Shown: piece after piece, positions 51,614-61,300 of the stretch | Numbering within the stretch: the first letter of the stretch is position 1 | Layout: each line of letters opens with the position of its first letter | Assembly: GCA_022844225.1 (NCBI GenBank) | Contig: JALHMC010000004.1 | Location: forward strand, 96,804 to 160,803 | Origin: Hyphomicrobiaceae bacterium | GTDB taxonomy: Bacteria; Pseudomonadota; Alphaproteobacteria; Rhizobiales; Hyphomicrobiaceae | Direction: 5' to 3' | DNA length: 64,000 nucleotides | The notes under the pieces: generated by a model | The model's input: the letters and a program-made list of their open reading frames with translations, nothing else | Databases searched by the model: none | What the model was told of the DNA's origin: nothing | Program-made: the position numbers and the translations under genes

Positions 51614-53932
51614 ATGCAGCAGAAGTGGGCCGAATTCCAGGGCCGCATCGAGGATAATCGCCTCGTCACGGGCCGAGGCCGCTATGTGGCAGACATAGCG
51701 TACGAGGGAATGCTCATCGGCGTCGTGGTCAGGTCGCCTGTCGCGCATGCTCGGATTCTGGCCGTCGATACCTCCGCCGCCTCCACCGTCCCCGGCGTTC
51801 TTGCGGTGTTCACGGCTGCCGATCTCGCTGAAGACGGCATAGAGGATTTTCCGAGCGGAGTTAGCCTTCCCGGAGCTGATGGCAAGCCGGCGTTTCCGGC
51901 TTGGCGGCCCGTGCTGGCGCGGGATCGCATCCGGTCCGTCGGTGAGCCGGTCGCTTTCGTGGTGGGGGAGACGGCGGCAGCCGCCGAGGCAGCGGCCGAA
52001 CTCGTTACGATCGAGATGGAGGATCTACCTGCCATCGTGGCGCCAGAGGCGGCGCTTGCGGCGGCCGCTCCCCGCATCTGGGACGGCGCACCGCAAAACG
52101 TCGCCTACATCTGGAAGAAGGGAGACGTGGCCAGGGTCGATGCGGCTGCGGGAGGTGCCGCCCACGTCGTGCGGTTCGCCTCGAAAGTGAGCCGGGTGAA
52201 CGCTTTGTCGCTCGAGCCACGTGGAGCGCTCGGCCTTGTCGACGCGGACGGCCGGCTCGTCCTTCATGCCGCCAACCAGAGCCCGCACAATTTGCAGGGT
52301 GGTCTCGCCGCGATGCTCAAGGTGCCCGCGGCCCAGGTGCGGGTGGTAGCGGGCGATGTCGGCGGCTCGTTCGGCATGAAAAGCGGGACGTATCCGGAAG
52401 ATGTGCTCGTCCTCTTTGCCGCACGACGCCTCCAGCGGCCCGTCCGCTGGATCTCGGAGCGACGGGAAAGCTTTCTTGCGGATGATCATGGGAGGGATAT
52501 GTCGGTCGAGGCGAGCCTGTCACTCGACGAGGACGGACGCTTCCTGGCTTTGAAAGCGGACTTCACGGTCAACGTCGGGGCCTATCTCTCCGGCCGCTCT
52601 CTGTTCATGGTCAACAACATCGGGGGGATTGCCGGCGTCTACAACATTGGCGCTATCGCGGCCTCGATCACGGGCGTCTACACCAACACTATGACGAACG
52701 CCCCGTATCGCGGCGCCGGACGCCCCGAGGCGACCTATACAATCGAGCGTTTGATCGATCTGGCGGCGCGTGAGCTGCAAATCGATCCATTCGAGTTACG
52801 GCAGCGCAATCTCGTCACTCCGGCCGCCATGCCCTACGACACGGGTTTCGTCTTCACCTACGATTGCGGCGAGTTCGAAGGTCTGATGGTCGAAGCGGCG
52901 CGGATTGCGGACCGCGCGGGGTTTGCCCGTCGGCGCCAGGCGTCAGCCGAGCGCGGGTTGATGCGAGGCATCGGACTTGCCAATCCGATCGAAGTCGCCG
53001 GTGGTCCTTTCACAAAGCCGGCAAAAGACATGACGCGGATCGAGGTTGGCGAGGATGGCAGGGTCAAGGTGACTGCCGGTGCCATGTCGACCGGTCAGGG
53101 ACTGGAGACGATGATGGTCGATCTCGTGGCCGCTCAGCTCGGTATTATGCGGGATCGTATCGACTACGCCTTCGGCGATACCGATGACTTGCCTCATGGG
53201 CGCGGCAACGGCGGCTCCTCGGCAGCACCTGTCGGCGCGCCGGCTACGCTGCTGACCGTTCAGAAGGTGATCGCTTCAGGAAAAGCGATTGCAGCCGAGA
53301 TCCTCGAGGCTTCTCCGGAGGACATCGATTTCGCGGACGGTCGATTTCCGCTGCGAGGGACCAATCGGTCGGTCTCGCTCGCCGAGGTTGCGGCGCGGGC
53401 GAAGGAGAAAAGCCCGAAGGGGCTGATGGAGATGGCCGAGTTCATGCCGCCGGCAGTCACCTTTCCTAACGGTTGCCACATCTGTGAGGTCGAGGTCGAT
53501 CCGGATACAGGGACGACCCGCATCGACCGCTATACGGTGGTCGAGGATATCGGCACGGTGCTCAACGCCAAGCTGGCCCATGGGCAGATCCAAGGTGGAG
53601 TTGCAATGGGTGTCGGACAGGCGCTCGGCGAGTTGATCCAGTATAGCGATTCGGGACAATTGATCACGGGCTCGTTCATGGATTACCAGATGCCCCGAGC
53701 CGACGAGATGCCGGCGGTGCATTTGACAACGCGACCTGTGCCGACCAAGGTGAATCCGCTCGGTGCAAAAGGCGTGGGTGAGGCTGGCACAGTCGGCTCG
53801 ATGGTGGCCGTAATCAATGCGATCTGCGACGCGCTTACGCCGCTGGGAATCGAGCACATCGAGATGCCAGCAACGCCGGCACGCGTGTGGGCCGCGATTG
53901 AGGCGGCCAAGGAGCGCCCGAGCGTTTCCTGA
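51614..53932 (+). CDS. Molybdoenzyme large subunit (xanthine dehydrogenase/CoxL form II type)
   Basis: A 772-residue molybdopterin-binding subunit. Key segments are GRYVADIAYEGMLIGVVVRSPVAHARI (N-terminal), GDVGGSFGMKSGTYPED (Mo cofactor loop), APYRGAGRPEATYTIERLID, and KGVGEAGTVGSM with the catalytic Glu near the C-terminus. The active-site loop is PYRGAGR, as in form II CoxL-type proteins, not the VAYRCSFR of true CO dehydrogenase. The usual small (2Fe-2S) and medium (FAD) subunit genes are not in the flanks, so it is either an orphan or pairs with a subunit elsewhere. The substrate is unknown. Confidence 0.88.
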   Translation: MQQKWAEFQGRIEDNRLVTGRGRYVADIAYEGMLIGVVVRSPVAHARILAVDTSAASTVPGVLAVFTAADLAEDGIEDFPSGVSLPGADGKPAFPAWRPVLARDRIRSVGEPVAFVVGETAAAAEAAAELVTIEMEDLPAIVAPEAALAAAAPRIWDGAPQNVAYIWKKGDVARVDAAAGGAAHVVRFASKVSRVNALSLEPRGALGLVDADGRLVLHAANQSPHNLQGGLAAMLKVPAAQVRVVAGDVGGSFGMKSGTYPEDVLVLFAARRLQRPVRWISERRESFLADDHGRDMSVEASLSLDEDGRFLALKADFTVNVGAYLSGRSLFMVNNIGGIAGVYNIGAIAASITGVYTNTMTNAPYRGAGRPEATYTIERLIDLAARELQIDPFELRQRNLVTPAAMPYDTGFVFTYDCGEFEGLMVEAARIADRAGFARRRQASAERGLMRGIGLANPIEVAGGPFTKPAKDMTRIEVGEDGRVKVTAGAMSTGQGLETMMVDLVAAQLGIMRDRIDYAFGDTDDLPHGRGNGGSSAAPVGAPATLLTVQKVIASGKAIAAEILEASPEDIDFADGRFPLRGTNRSVSLAEVAARAKEKSPKGLMEMAEFMPPAVTFPNGCHICEVEVDPDTGTTRIDRYTVVEDIGTVLNAKLAHGQIQGGVAMGVGQALGELIQYSDSGQLITGSFMDYQMPRADEMPAVHLTTRPVPTKVNPLGAKGVGEAGTVGSMVAVINAICDALTPLGIEHIEMPATPARVWAAIEAAKERPSVS

Positions 53933-53976
53933 TACGACGCCGCCAGCCCTGCCTCGCCGTCAAGATTGCGGTCTCA

Positions 53977-54534
53977 TCACCGCTTCGGAGCAGCTTCGTT
54001 GCCCGTCTGGGCAACCTGGCTCGCGTTGGGGGCTGGTGGTGGCTGTGCGGCGTCCCAGCCACCTATGCCGACGATGCCGCACTCGCCTTTGCCTGATGCC
54101 CAGCGGTTCACGTCGGCAATCATGATCGCCGATTGCGACTCAGGAAAACGGACGTTCTGAGCTTCAATTCGCGAGCCGGTTCCGGAGGGGGTAATGGTCA
54201 CGCCAAAGGCCCGGAGCACGCCGTGGCTCGACCCGGCTTCTCGCGTATGAACCCCAATGTCGGCGGTGCCGCCTTTGTCCGGTGGTTCGACCTTGGCATG
54301 AAACACATGCGTCTTCTTGAGCGAGCCTTCCGGGCCGAACCAGCACTTCAAGGCGCCTCGAGCTACTCGAGAATAGATTTCGACGGATGATTCGGCGCTA
54401 TGTGACGCCGTGTGCGGTGACGGAGTCAGTGAGCCAGTGTTGGGCAGTGATGCAAGTGGCACGCTGGTACAGCCGCCTGCGTTCACCACGAAAAGCAGCA
54501 GGAGCTTGCAACTGGAACTCCGGCAAAGCTTCAT
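53977..54534 (-). CDS. Putative lipoprotein of unknown function
   Basis: A 185-residue protein. The N-terminus MKLCRSSSCKLLLLFVVNAGGC fits a lipoprotein signal with Cys22 as lipidated residue, although AGG before it deviates from the usual lipobox. The middle has KCWFGPEGSLKKTHVFHAKVEPPDKG-like beta-rich sequence, and the C-terminal 40 residues are Pro/Ala/Gln-rich. I do not recognise the family. It converges on the molybdoenzyme gene with 44 bases between. It has its own promoter region in the 216 bases upstream, in which I see nothing else. Confidence 0.65.
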   Translation of the reverse strand: MKLCRSSSCKLLLLFVVNAGGCTSVPLASLPNTGSLTPSPHTASHSAESSVEIYSRVARGALKCWFGPEGSLKKTHVFHAKVEPPDKGGTADIGVHTREAGSSHGVLRAFGVTITPSGTGSRIEAQNVRFPESQSAIMIADVNRWASGKGECGIVGIGGWDAAQPPPAPNASQVAQTGNEAAPKR

Positions 54535-54750
54535 TCAATGGACCTTGAGCGAATCGGCCTCGGGACAGCACCCTCCCAGAGCCCGCGGCCTTCATCAAGG
54601 ACCAGCACGCAGGACCATCATACAACCTTTGGCCAGCTTCCCACGACACGTCGGGTTGAGGCCGACCCAGGTCGTTATGTAGAGATATATAATGCGATGC
54701 CACGCCGCAAACGCTATGGCAAGTTCAGCCGTCTATCCGATTGCTCGCGG

Positions 54751-55140
54751 TCAGCCGGCCAGGGCATCGGTGTTACGTTCCCCGAGGCGGCGGGTACGTG
54801 GCGAGGAATCCCGAGCATCGGGCGCCTCTGCCTTGGCGAGGTCCTCCGCCGCTAAGTCGCGCTCAGCTTGAGCAACCTCAAGTTTGGCGCGCAAGCCGTC
54901 GACCGACAGCTGCAAGTTATCGCGGCGTTGTCGGGCGGCTTTGGCAAATGTCGAATACGCGAAATGCTTGATATCGCGAATTCCCGTTCTCTCCTCTTCG
55001 CTCGTGATCTGCCGATCGAGATCGACCGCCATTACCTCGAACTCGCGGATCATGGCTTCAAGGTCGCCGACTTTGCGCGCTTTTTCGCGTGCTTCAAACC
55101 GCATCAGACGAAGAGCGCTCTCTCGTGGCCTCATACGCAT
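54751..55140 (-). CDS. fliJ: FliJ-like flagellar export/coiled-coil protein
   Basis: A 129-residue, almost entirely helical protein. RESALRLMRFEAREKARKVGDLEAMIREFE and LDRQITSEEERTG, then FAYSTFAKAARQRRDNLQLSVDGL (quoted in part: FAYSTFAKAARQRRDNL) follow the pattern of alphaproteobacterial FliJ, a chaperone of the flagellar export gate. ATG 55140 has GGGGG five bases upstream and is preferred over 55200, since the conserved part begins MRMRPRES. No fliI or other flagellar gene is adjacent, so assignment rests on the sequence alone; it is divergent from ctrA, a neighbourhood seen in related bacteria. Confidence 0.75.
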   Translation of the reverse strand: MRMRPRESALRLMRFEAREKARKVGDLEAMIREFEVMAVDLDRQITSEEERTGIRDIKHFAYSTFAKAARQRRDNLQLSVDGLRAKLEVAQAERDLAAEDLAKAEAPDARDSSPRTRRLGERNTDALAG

Positions 55141-55311
55141 TACCCCCACTCGCTCGATGAACTCTACGTCGAACTGAGAATTCAATTTCCGTGCCACCAT
55201 TTAGGCCGGCTTCCTTGCGTAGTGCAAGACCACTGATGCCCCAGCCGTTCCACTACGGCACAGCAGCTGTTCCGCCTTGAGCCTGTGGGTCGAGCCGGAC
55301 TGTGCCGCATC

Positions 55312-55323
55312 CAACTTAAGTTG
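55312..55323. promoter_or_regulatory. Palindrome CAACTTAAGTTG in the fliJ-ctrA gap
   Basis: A perfect 12-base palindrome centred on CTTAAG. Such a site could bind a dimeric regulator. It lies 172 bases upstream of the fliJ-like start and 564 bases upstream of ctrA. Confidence 0.3.
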
Positions 55324-55475
55324 CGGTAAAGCAACTCCCTCCCGCTGTTCGAAGGGGCCAACAGCGGTAGTGGGCGTCGCCCTTTAACCAGTCTCAAGCA
55401 GGGAGAGGGTGCACTCGTCAAGTAGGCAATTGCACCAACTTGCTATCCGTAAACGGATTTTATCAAGTTCCAGAC

Positions 55476-55516
55476 TCGCCTCTCCGCCGCTGTCGTGCGT
55501 GGATGCGGGGAGGCGA
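55476..55516. repeat. Hairpin TCGCCTCTCCGC / GCGGGGAGGCGA
   Basis: Arms at 55476-55487 and 55505-55516 pair over 12 bases with one G-T wobble, with a 17-base loop. No T-run follows the stem on either strand. It is a candidate structured RNA element or small RNA part. Confidence 0.4.
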
Positions 55517-55811
55517 ATCGACCTGTGGCGCAGAACATTGGACTAGGGACACAAGCGCAAATCAGCTATTAATCCACTGAGTGGTTCAGGGACCGTCGGG
55601 CGGTCGGGGTGGCACGTCCGGACAGTCCTTTCGAGTACATCCAAGTAAATATGTAGGGTTCAACCGTGCGGGGATCTCGCTGCGGAGGCGGGGTTACGTC
55701 TGCTTCTCGTGTGGTCCGTGGATCGCCGGGTGCTCCCTGTGTGGGTAACGATTCCAAGGGGGTAAAAGTAGTTTGTTAACCTCTGGGTCCTACATTTCGA
55801 AATCATGAATA

Positions 55812-55835
55812 CGCGATGCTGGGCGAAGCATCGCG
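55812..55835. promoter_or_regulatory. Perfect stem-loop in the ctrA leader
   Basis: CGCGATGCT-GGGCGA-AGCATCGCG is a perfect 9-base stem with a 6-base loop, 51 bases before the ctrA start codon. Within a ctrA 5' leader this would be a stable RNA hairpin that could affect translation or stability; as DNA it is a possible operator. Confidence 0.5.
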
Positions 55836-55886
55836 AGGCAGGCTCGGGGCAGCGGGTCCGGCTCAGGTCGGAGAAGAGAGGTTAGC

Positions 55887-56585
55887 ATGCGGGTCCTTTT
55901 GATCGAGGACGACAACGCGACGGCGCAGAGCATAGAGCTGATGCTGCAGTCGGAAGGCTTCAACGTCTACACGACGGATCTGGGCGAGGAAGGTGTCGAC
56001 CTTGGCAAGCTCTACGACTATGATATTATTCTGTTGGATATCAATCTGCCCGACATGAGCGGCTATGATGTGCTCAAGCAGCTGCGTGTGTCCAAGGTGC
56101 AGACGCCGATCCTGATCCTCTCCGGTCTCGCTCAGATCGACGACAAGGTGAAGGGTCTCGGGTTCGGCGCCGACGACTACATGACGAAGCCGTTCCACAA
56201 GGACGAGTTGGTGGCCCGCATTCACGCAATCGTTCGCCGGTCGAAGGGGCACGCTCAATCCGTTATCGAGACGGGTGAGCTGAGAGTGAATCTCGACACC
56301 AAGACCGTCGAGGTGAACAATCAGCGCGTGCACTTGACGGGCAAAGAGTACCAGATGCTCGAATTGCTCTCGTTGCGGAAGGGCACGACACTGACCAAAG
56401 AGATGTTCCTCAATCATCTCTATGGCGGCATGGACGAGCCGGAGCTGAAAATCATCGACGTTTTCATCTGCAAGCTCAGAAAAAAACTGCAGACTGCGAC
56501 CGGCGGCAAGCACTACATTGAGACGGTGTGGGGGCGGGGATACGTACTGCGCGACCCCTCGGATGAAGGCACCGTCGCGGCCTGA
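55887..56585 (+). CDS. ctrA: Cell-cycle master response regulator CtrA
   Basis: A 232-residue OmpR-type response regulator. The receiver domain (1-115) has [30 protein letters not shown] (in part: [20 protein letters not shown]), phospho-acceptor Asp51 in [20 protein letters not shown], and [14 protein letters not shown]. The DNA-binding domain continues with [28 protein letters not shown] and ends [15 protein letters not shown]. This degree of match to CtrA is unambiguous. ATG 55887 has AGAGAGG upstream. The last residues, [10 protein letters not shown], end in AA, a possible ClpXP-type degron as in CtrA of other species. Confidence 0.98.
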   Translation: MRVLLIEDDNATAQSIELMLQSEGFNVYTTDLGEEGVDLGKLYDYDIILLDINLPDMSGYDVLKQLRVSKVQTPILILSGLAQIDDKVKGLGFGADDYMTKPFHKDELVARIHAIVRRSKGHAQSVIETGELRVNLDTKTVEVNNQRVHLTGKEYQMLELLSLRKGTTLTKEMFLNHLYGGMDEPELKIIDVFICKLRKKLQTATGGKHYIETVWGRGYVLRDPSDEGTVAA

Positions 56586-56617
56586 GTGACTGTCGGTGGG
56601 CGCTGGAAAATGTTGCG

Positions 56618-56648
56618 AGGGGAGCCCCATTGGCTCCCCTTCGTTTTT
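56618..56648 (+). terminator. Rho-independent terminator of ctrA
   Basis: AGGGGAGCC-CCATT-GGCTCCCCT is a perfect 9-base stem with 5-base loop, followed by TCGTTTTT. It begins 33 bases after the ctrA stop. Confidence 0.92.
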
Positions 56649-57003
56649 CGGTTGGCCTTGATCTGGCTGCAGCCTCGGTGGCCCTGACGCGAATCAGCCT
56701 CGTGCCTCGCCTCTCTCTCTGAGGTTGTGCTCGGTCAGAATTTTCGCGATCGGGCGGGGCAGATGTTGCCGCATGGCATCAGACCCCAGACTCTCGGTTG
56801 TATTCCTGCGCTCGACAATTGAGCCGGGTTCGATTTTCTCACAAGAGTAACTCAACTGAAGTGGGACGGCGCACGACGAGTCGTGTGCCAAAGGCGGACG
56901 ACGATTGCCTCCTCGTTAACCCCTGGTGGCTAAACTGCGCGCGATGTGAGATCGCCGACTAGGACGCAGCCATTCCTGCGCCTCGAAGAACAGGATCTAG
57001 TCT
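56649..57003. other. Non-coding region between ctrA terminator and L,D-transpeptidase
   Basis: About 355 bases without a convincing gene. GTTAACC at 56915-56921 and TAAAC at 56932-56936 resemble loose CtrA half-sites. The L,D-transpeptidase promoter is expected here. Confidence 0.4.
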
Positions 57004-58287
57004 ATGACGAATCGCTTGCGGATCCATCAGGCCTCGATTCGGATCGGTGCGCTGCTGGCGCTGGTCTCAGCCGCGCCTGCCCTCGCCTATGACGGGCAGC
57101 ATAGTTGGGTTCGCTTCGATCCGCACAACACGGCGACGGCCGCTTTCAACCAGCCGTTTGATCACTCGTTCGCACGCCAGTGGGAGGCCAATCCCCCAAA
57201 AGGATTTCCAACACTCGCTCCAGAGAACGTCGCGGCGATGCAAGCGGCCATCAAGCGCTACACGGATATCGTAGCGAATGGCGGATGGCCGACGCTGCCG
57301 GATGTGACTCTGCAACCCGGCGCGAGTGGCAGTGCCGTCGACCTCCTTCGGCAGCGTTTGGTCAAATCCGGCGATCTCAATAGTGGCAGCAATGGGCTGT
57401 TCGGCTACGGCTACGACGATGTACTCGAGCGGGGCGTCAAGCGCTTCCAGGCTTCTAACGGATTGACGCCGACGGGTCTGGTCGACAAGCGGACGATCGC
57501 TGCGTTGAATATTCCTGCAGCCGTGCGCCTCGCGCAGCTCAAGACCAACCTCGGCCGCCTGCAAGAACTCTCTCGGACTGCCGGGAAGAGGTACGTGATG
57601 GTCAATATTCCTGCGGCTCAGATCGAGGCTGTCGAGGGAGATCGCGTGGTGTCGCGGCACGCCGGTGTCGTCGGCAAGATCGACCGTCAAACGCCACTTC
57701 TCAAGTCGTCGATCCACCAGCTCAACTTCAACCCCGTCTGGCATTTGCCGCCGACGGTGATAACGAAGGATTTGATGCCCAAAGGCCGGGACATGCAAAA
57801 ACGCGGCCAGGATGTTCTCGCCAAGTACGGAATCGAAGCTTTCGGCTCGGATGGCCGCAAGATCGAGACGAGCAAGATCAATTGGGCGAACCTCGGCACA
57901 GCTGGTCTGACCTACCGTCAGCAGCCTGGGCCTGAGAATCCGCTCGGCTTCGTCAAGATCAACTTCCACAATGCGCATTCAGTCTACATGCACGATACCC
58001 CGTCGCAGACCCTGTTCGGACGCAATTTCCGGGCGGCAAGCTCGGGCTGTGTTCGGATCTCGGGCATCGAAAGTCTGGCGGCTTGGCTGGTGAAGGACCA
58101 GGGCTGGACCGAAGACAAGGTCAAGGAGATGAAGAAGTCCGGCGAGCGTTTGGATGTGACCTTGAAGAAGCCCGTCCCGCTCTACTTCGCCTACATTACG
58201 GCGTGGGCAACTGAGGATGGTGTGGTCCAGTTCCGCCGAGACATCTACGAGAAGGATGGCCTCGGCGCGGTCGCGTCGGCCTACTGA
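57004..58287 (+). CDS. L,D-transpeptidase with peptidoglycan-binding domain (YcbB-type)
   Basis: A 427-residue periplasmic enzyme that makes 3-3 peptidoglycan cross-links or attaches proteins to peptidoglycan. A signal peptide (GALLALVSAAPALA, cut after about residue 28) is followed by a helical linker, a PG_binding_1 domain (VDLLRQRLVKSGDL, GVKRFQASNGLTPTGLVDKRTIAALN), and the YkuD domain with HDTPSQTLFGRNFRAASSGCVRI, whose Cys is the nucleophile of the SGCVR motif and the preceding His is its partner. All catalytic residues are present. It stands alone between ctrA and the RND genes. Confidence 0.95.
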   Translation: MTNRLRIHQASIRIGALLALVSAAPALAYDGQHSWVRFDPHNTATAAFNQPFDHSFARQWEANPPKGFPTLAPENVAAMQAAIKRYTDIVANGGWPTLPDVTLQPGASGSAVDLLRQRLVKSGDLNSGSNGLFGYGYDDVLERGVKRFQASNGLTPTGLVDKRTIAALNIPAAVRLAQLKTNLGRLQELSRTAGKRYVMVNIPAAQIEAVEGDRVVSRHAGVVGKIDRQTPLLKSSIHQLNFNPVWHLPPTVITKDLMPKGRDMQKRGQDVLAKYGIEAFGSDGRKIETSKINWANLGTAGLTYRQQPGPENPLGFVKINFHNAHSVYMHDTPSQTLFGRNFRAASSGCVRISGIESLAAWLVKDQGWTEDKVKEMKKSGERLDVTLKKPVPLYFAYITAWATEDGVVQFRRDIYEKDGLGAVASAY

Positions 58288-58329
58288 AGCCATCGGGCCG
58301 CGACGCCAATATGTGTCGTGCGCGGCCGA

Positions 58330-61300
58330 TTACTCGGCCGGCGTCACGACCTCGCCGGGTTTGACGTGGGCTGAGCCGCGCTGAAACATGCCTTGCAGGC
58401 GGTCCAGGTACAGGTAGATCACGGGCGTCAAGAACAGCGTGATCACCTGAGACACAGCAAGCCCACCGACGACCGTGATACCGAGCGGAGCGCGCGCCTC
58501 GGCGCCAGCGCCATGTCCGAGCGCGATCGGCAATGCGCCCGCGAGTGCGGCGAACGTCGTCATCATGATGGGCCGAAAACGGAGCCGGCAGGCTTCGTAA
58601 ATGGCCGCTTCGGGGGACATGCCTTGCGTGCGTTGCGCTTCCAGGGCGAAGTCGATCATCATGATCGCGTTCTTCTTGACGATGCCGACAAGCATGATGA
58701 TGCCGACAAACGCGTAGAGTGTCAGTGGCAGACCGGCCAGTGTGAGCGCGAGGAGCGCGCCCAAGCCGGCGGCCGGCAGGCCGGAGAGGATCGTCAGCGG
58801 ATGGATATAGCTCTCGTAGAGAATGCCGAGCACGATGTAGACGACAAGGACGGCCAGGACCAACAGAATGCCCATGTTCGCCATCGAGGCCTCGAAGGCG
58901 GCAGCGGTGCCACCGAACGACGTGGCGATCGTCGGAGGGAGGCCGACGCGGCGCTCCATTGCCCGAATCTGGTCGATGGCGGTGCCTAACGAAACGTCGG
59001 GTGTGAGGTTGAAGGAGATGGTCACCGCCGGCAGAAGACCTTGGTGATTGACCTGGAGCGGCGCCACCTCGCGACGCTGCGTGGTCAGGGTGTCGAGTGG
59101 CAGCAGCTTGCCGCTCGATGACCGGACATAGATCTCCTTGAGACTCGCTGCGCCCTGTTGCATCTCGGGCAGCACCTCGAGGATGACAGCGTACTGGCTC
59201 GACGACGTGTAGATCGTCGACACCTTGCGAGAGCCGAAGGCCGCCGCGAGTGCCTGCTCGATCTGCCTCGCGTCGACGCCAAGCGCTGCTGCGCGATCCC
59301 GCTCGATGTCAACCATGACGGCCGGACTACCGATCTTCAGATCGCTCGTGACGTCCTGGAAACCGGGAAGCTGGCGCATCTCCTGAGTCACGGTGCCGAC
59401 CCAGCGATAGAGACTTTCGAGGTCGATATCCTGAAGTGTGTATTGGTAATCGGCGTTAGAAAGCCGACCGCCGACGCGGATCGGGGGCGGGTTGAGCACG
59501 AACGAGCGGATGCCGGGTACGCTGTTGAGCGAGCGCCGCAAGTCTTGCACGATCTTATCGATGGAGGGCTCGGGGCGCTGATCCCGAGGCTTGAGCGTCA
59601 TCAGGAGGAAACCCTGATTGTTGTTCGAGGCCGACCCGGAGGCGCCGACGCGCGACATGACCTGCTCGATGTTGGGGTTCATCGAAGCGAGCCGGGTGAC
59701 CTCCGTTTGATAAACCCGCAGTGCGTCGTAGGAGGCGTCGATCGCCGCCTCGGTCCGCACCAGGAGGCGGCCGGTATCCTCGGCAGGCAGGAAGTCCTTC
59801 TGCAACTGGCCGTAGAGGTGCACCGTCGCCCAGATTGATGCGAAAAACGACATGAGAACGATGAACTTATGGCGCAAGCACCAACGGAGGAGCACGTCGT
59901 AGCACCAGAGCATGCCGTCGAAGACGCTTTCGCTGAGCCGATAGAGGCGTCCTCCAGAGCCGTGGTGATGGTCTTGCGTCAGCATGCGTGAGCACAACAT
60001 CGGCGTCAGTGTCAGTGACACGAGACAGGACACCAGAATAGCCGCGGAAATGGTGATCGCGAACTCGTTGAGCAGGCGTCCGAGCATCCCCCCCATGAAG
60101 ATCACGGGGATAAAAACCGCGATCAGCGAGACCGTCATCGAGATGATGGTGAACCCGATTTCACGGCTGCCCTTCAGGGCTGCCTCCATCGTGGAAAGGC
60201 CGTTCTCGCGGTGGCGCACGATGTTCTCGAGAACGACGATGGCGTCGTCGACCACGAAGCCGACGGCGAGCGTCAGGGCCATCAAGGACAAATTGTTGAG
60301 ACTGAAGCCGAGGGCATACATCACCGCAAACGTGCCGATGATGGAAATGGGCAGGGCGATGGATGCGATGAACGTAGCCCGCAGATTGCGCAGGAAAAGG
60401 AAGATCACCATCACAACCAGGGCGGCCGCCAGGGCAAGGTGGCTCTGCACCTCGTCAATCGACGCCCGGATCGTCTGCGAGCGGTCATACATGACCTCGA
60501 GGGTCACGGATGCCGGCAACTGCTGGCGCAGCTGTGGCAGCACTCTATTGATGGCATCGACCGTCTCGACGGTATTGGAGCCGGGCTGGCGAAAAACCGC
60601 CATCATCATTCCCTGCTCATTGCCGAACCAGGTCGAGACTTTCTCCTGCTCGACGCCGTCGATGGCCTGGCCGACGTCCTTGATACGAACGGGCGCGCCG
60701 TTGCGCCAAGCGACGACGATGTCGTTGTAGCCCTGTGCCGATGCGAGATTGCCTGTCGTCTTGATCGTCATTTCCTTCGACGGGCCCGACAGGGAGCCGG
60801 TCGGTAGATTGGTATTGCCGCCCCTTATCGAGCGCTCGATGTCATCGAGGCCGACGTTGCGGGTGACGAGGCGACGCGGATCGATTTGAACGCGGACGGC
60901 ATATTTTTGCTGCCCCCAGAACTGGACCTGGGCGACGCCCGAAATGGTCGAGACCTGCTGCTGGAGGACTGTCTCGGCGTAATCGCTGAGGGTGGCCATG
61001 GGCAGGGTCGCGGACGACAGGCGCACGTAGTAGATGGCGAAGTCTGCGGGATTGATCTTACGGAATGACGGGGAATCGAGCATTTCGGGGGGGAGGCTGC
61101 GCTGCGCGGCCGAGATTGCCGTCTGCACATCCAGCGCGGCGGCGTCGATATTGCGGTCAAGTTCGAACTCGATGGTGATGCGGGTCGAGCCGCTGGAACT
61201 GACCGACGTCATCGCCTTGATGCCGGCGATTCGAGAGAGCTGATTCTCGATCGGTGTGGCGACCGCCGAAGCCATCGTCTCGGGGTTGGCGCCGGGGAGA

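Larger units (their letters stand above)
55141..55886. other. Non-coding region upstream of ctrA, rich in inverted repeats
   Basis: 746 bases between fliJ-like and ctrA with no convincing gene. It holds at least three marked inverted repeats listed separately (55312, 55476, 55812), a small hairpin with T-rich tail (ATCCG-TAAA-CGGAT-TTTATC at 55445-55464), TTAACC at about 55393 and GTTAACC at 55775-55781, both like CtrA half-sites. It probably contains several ctrA promoters and CtrA binding sites, as known for ctrA in other alphaproteobacteria. Confidence 0.6.
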
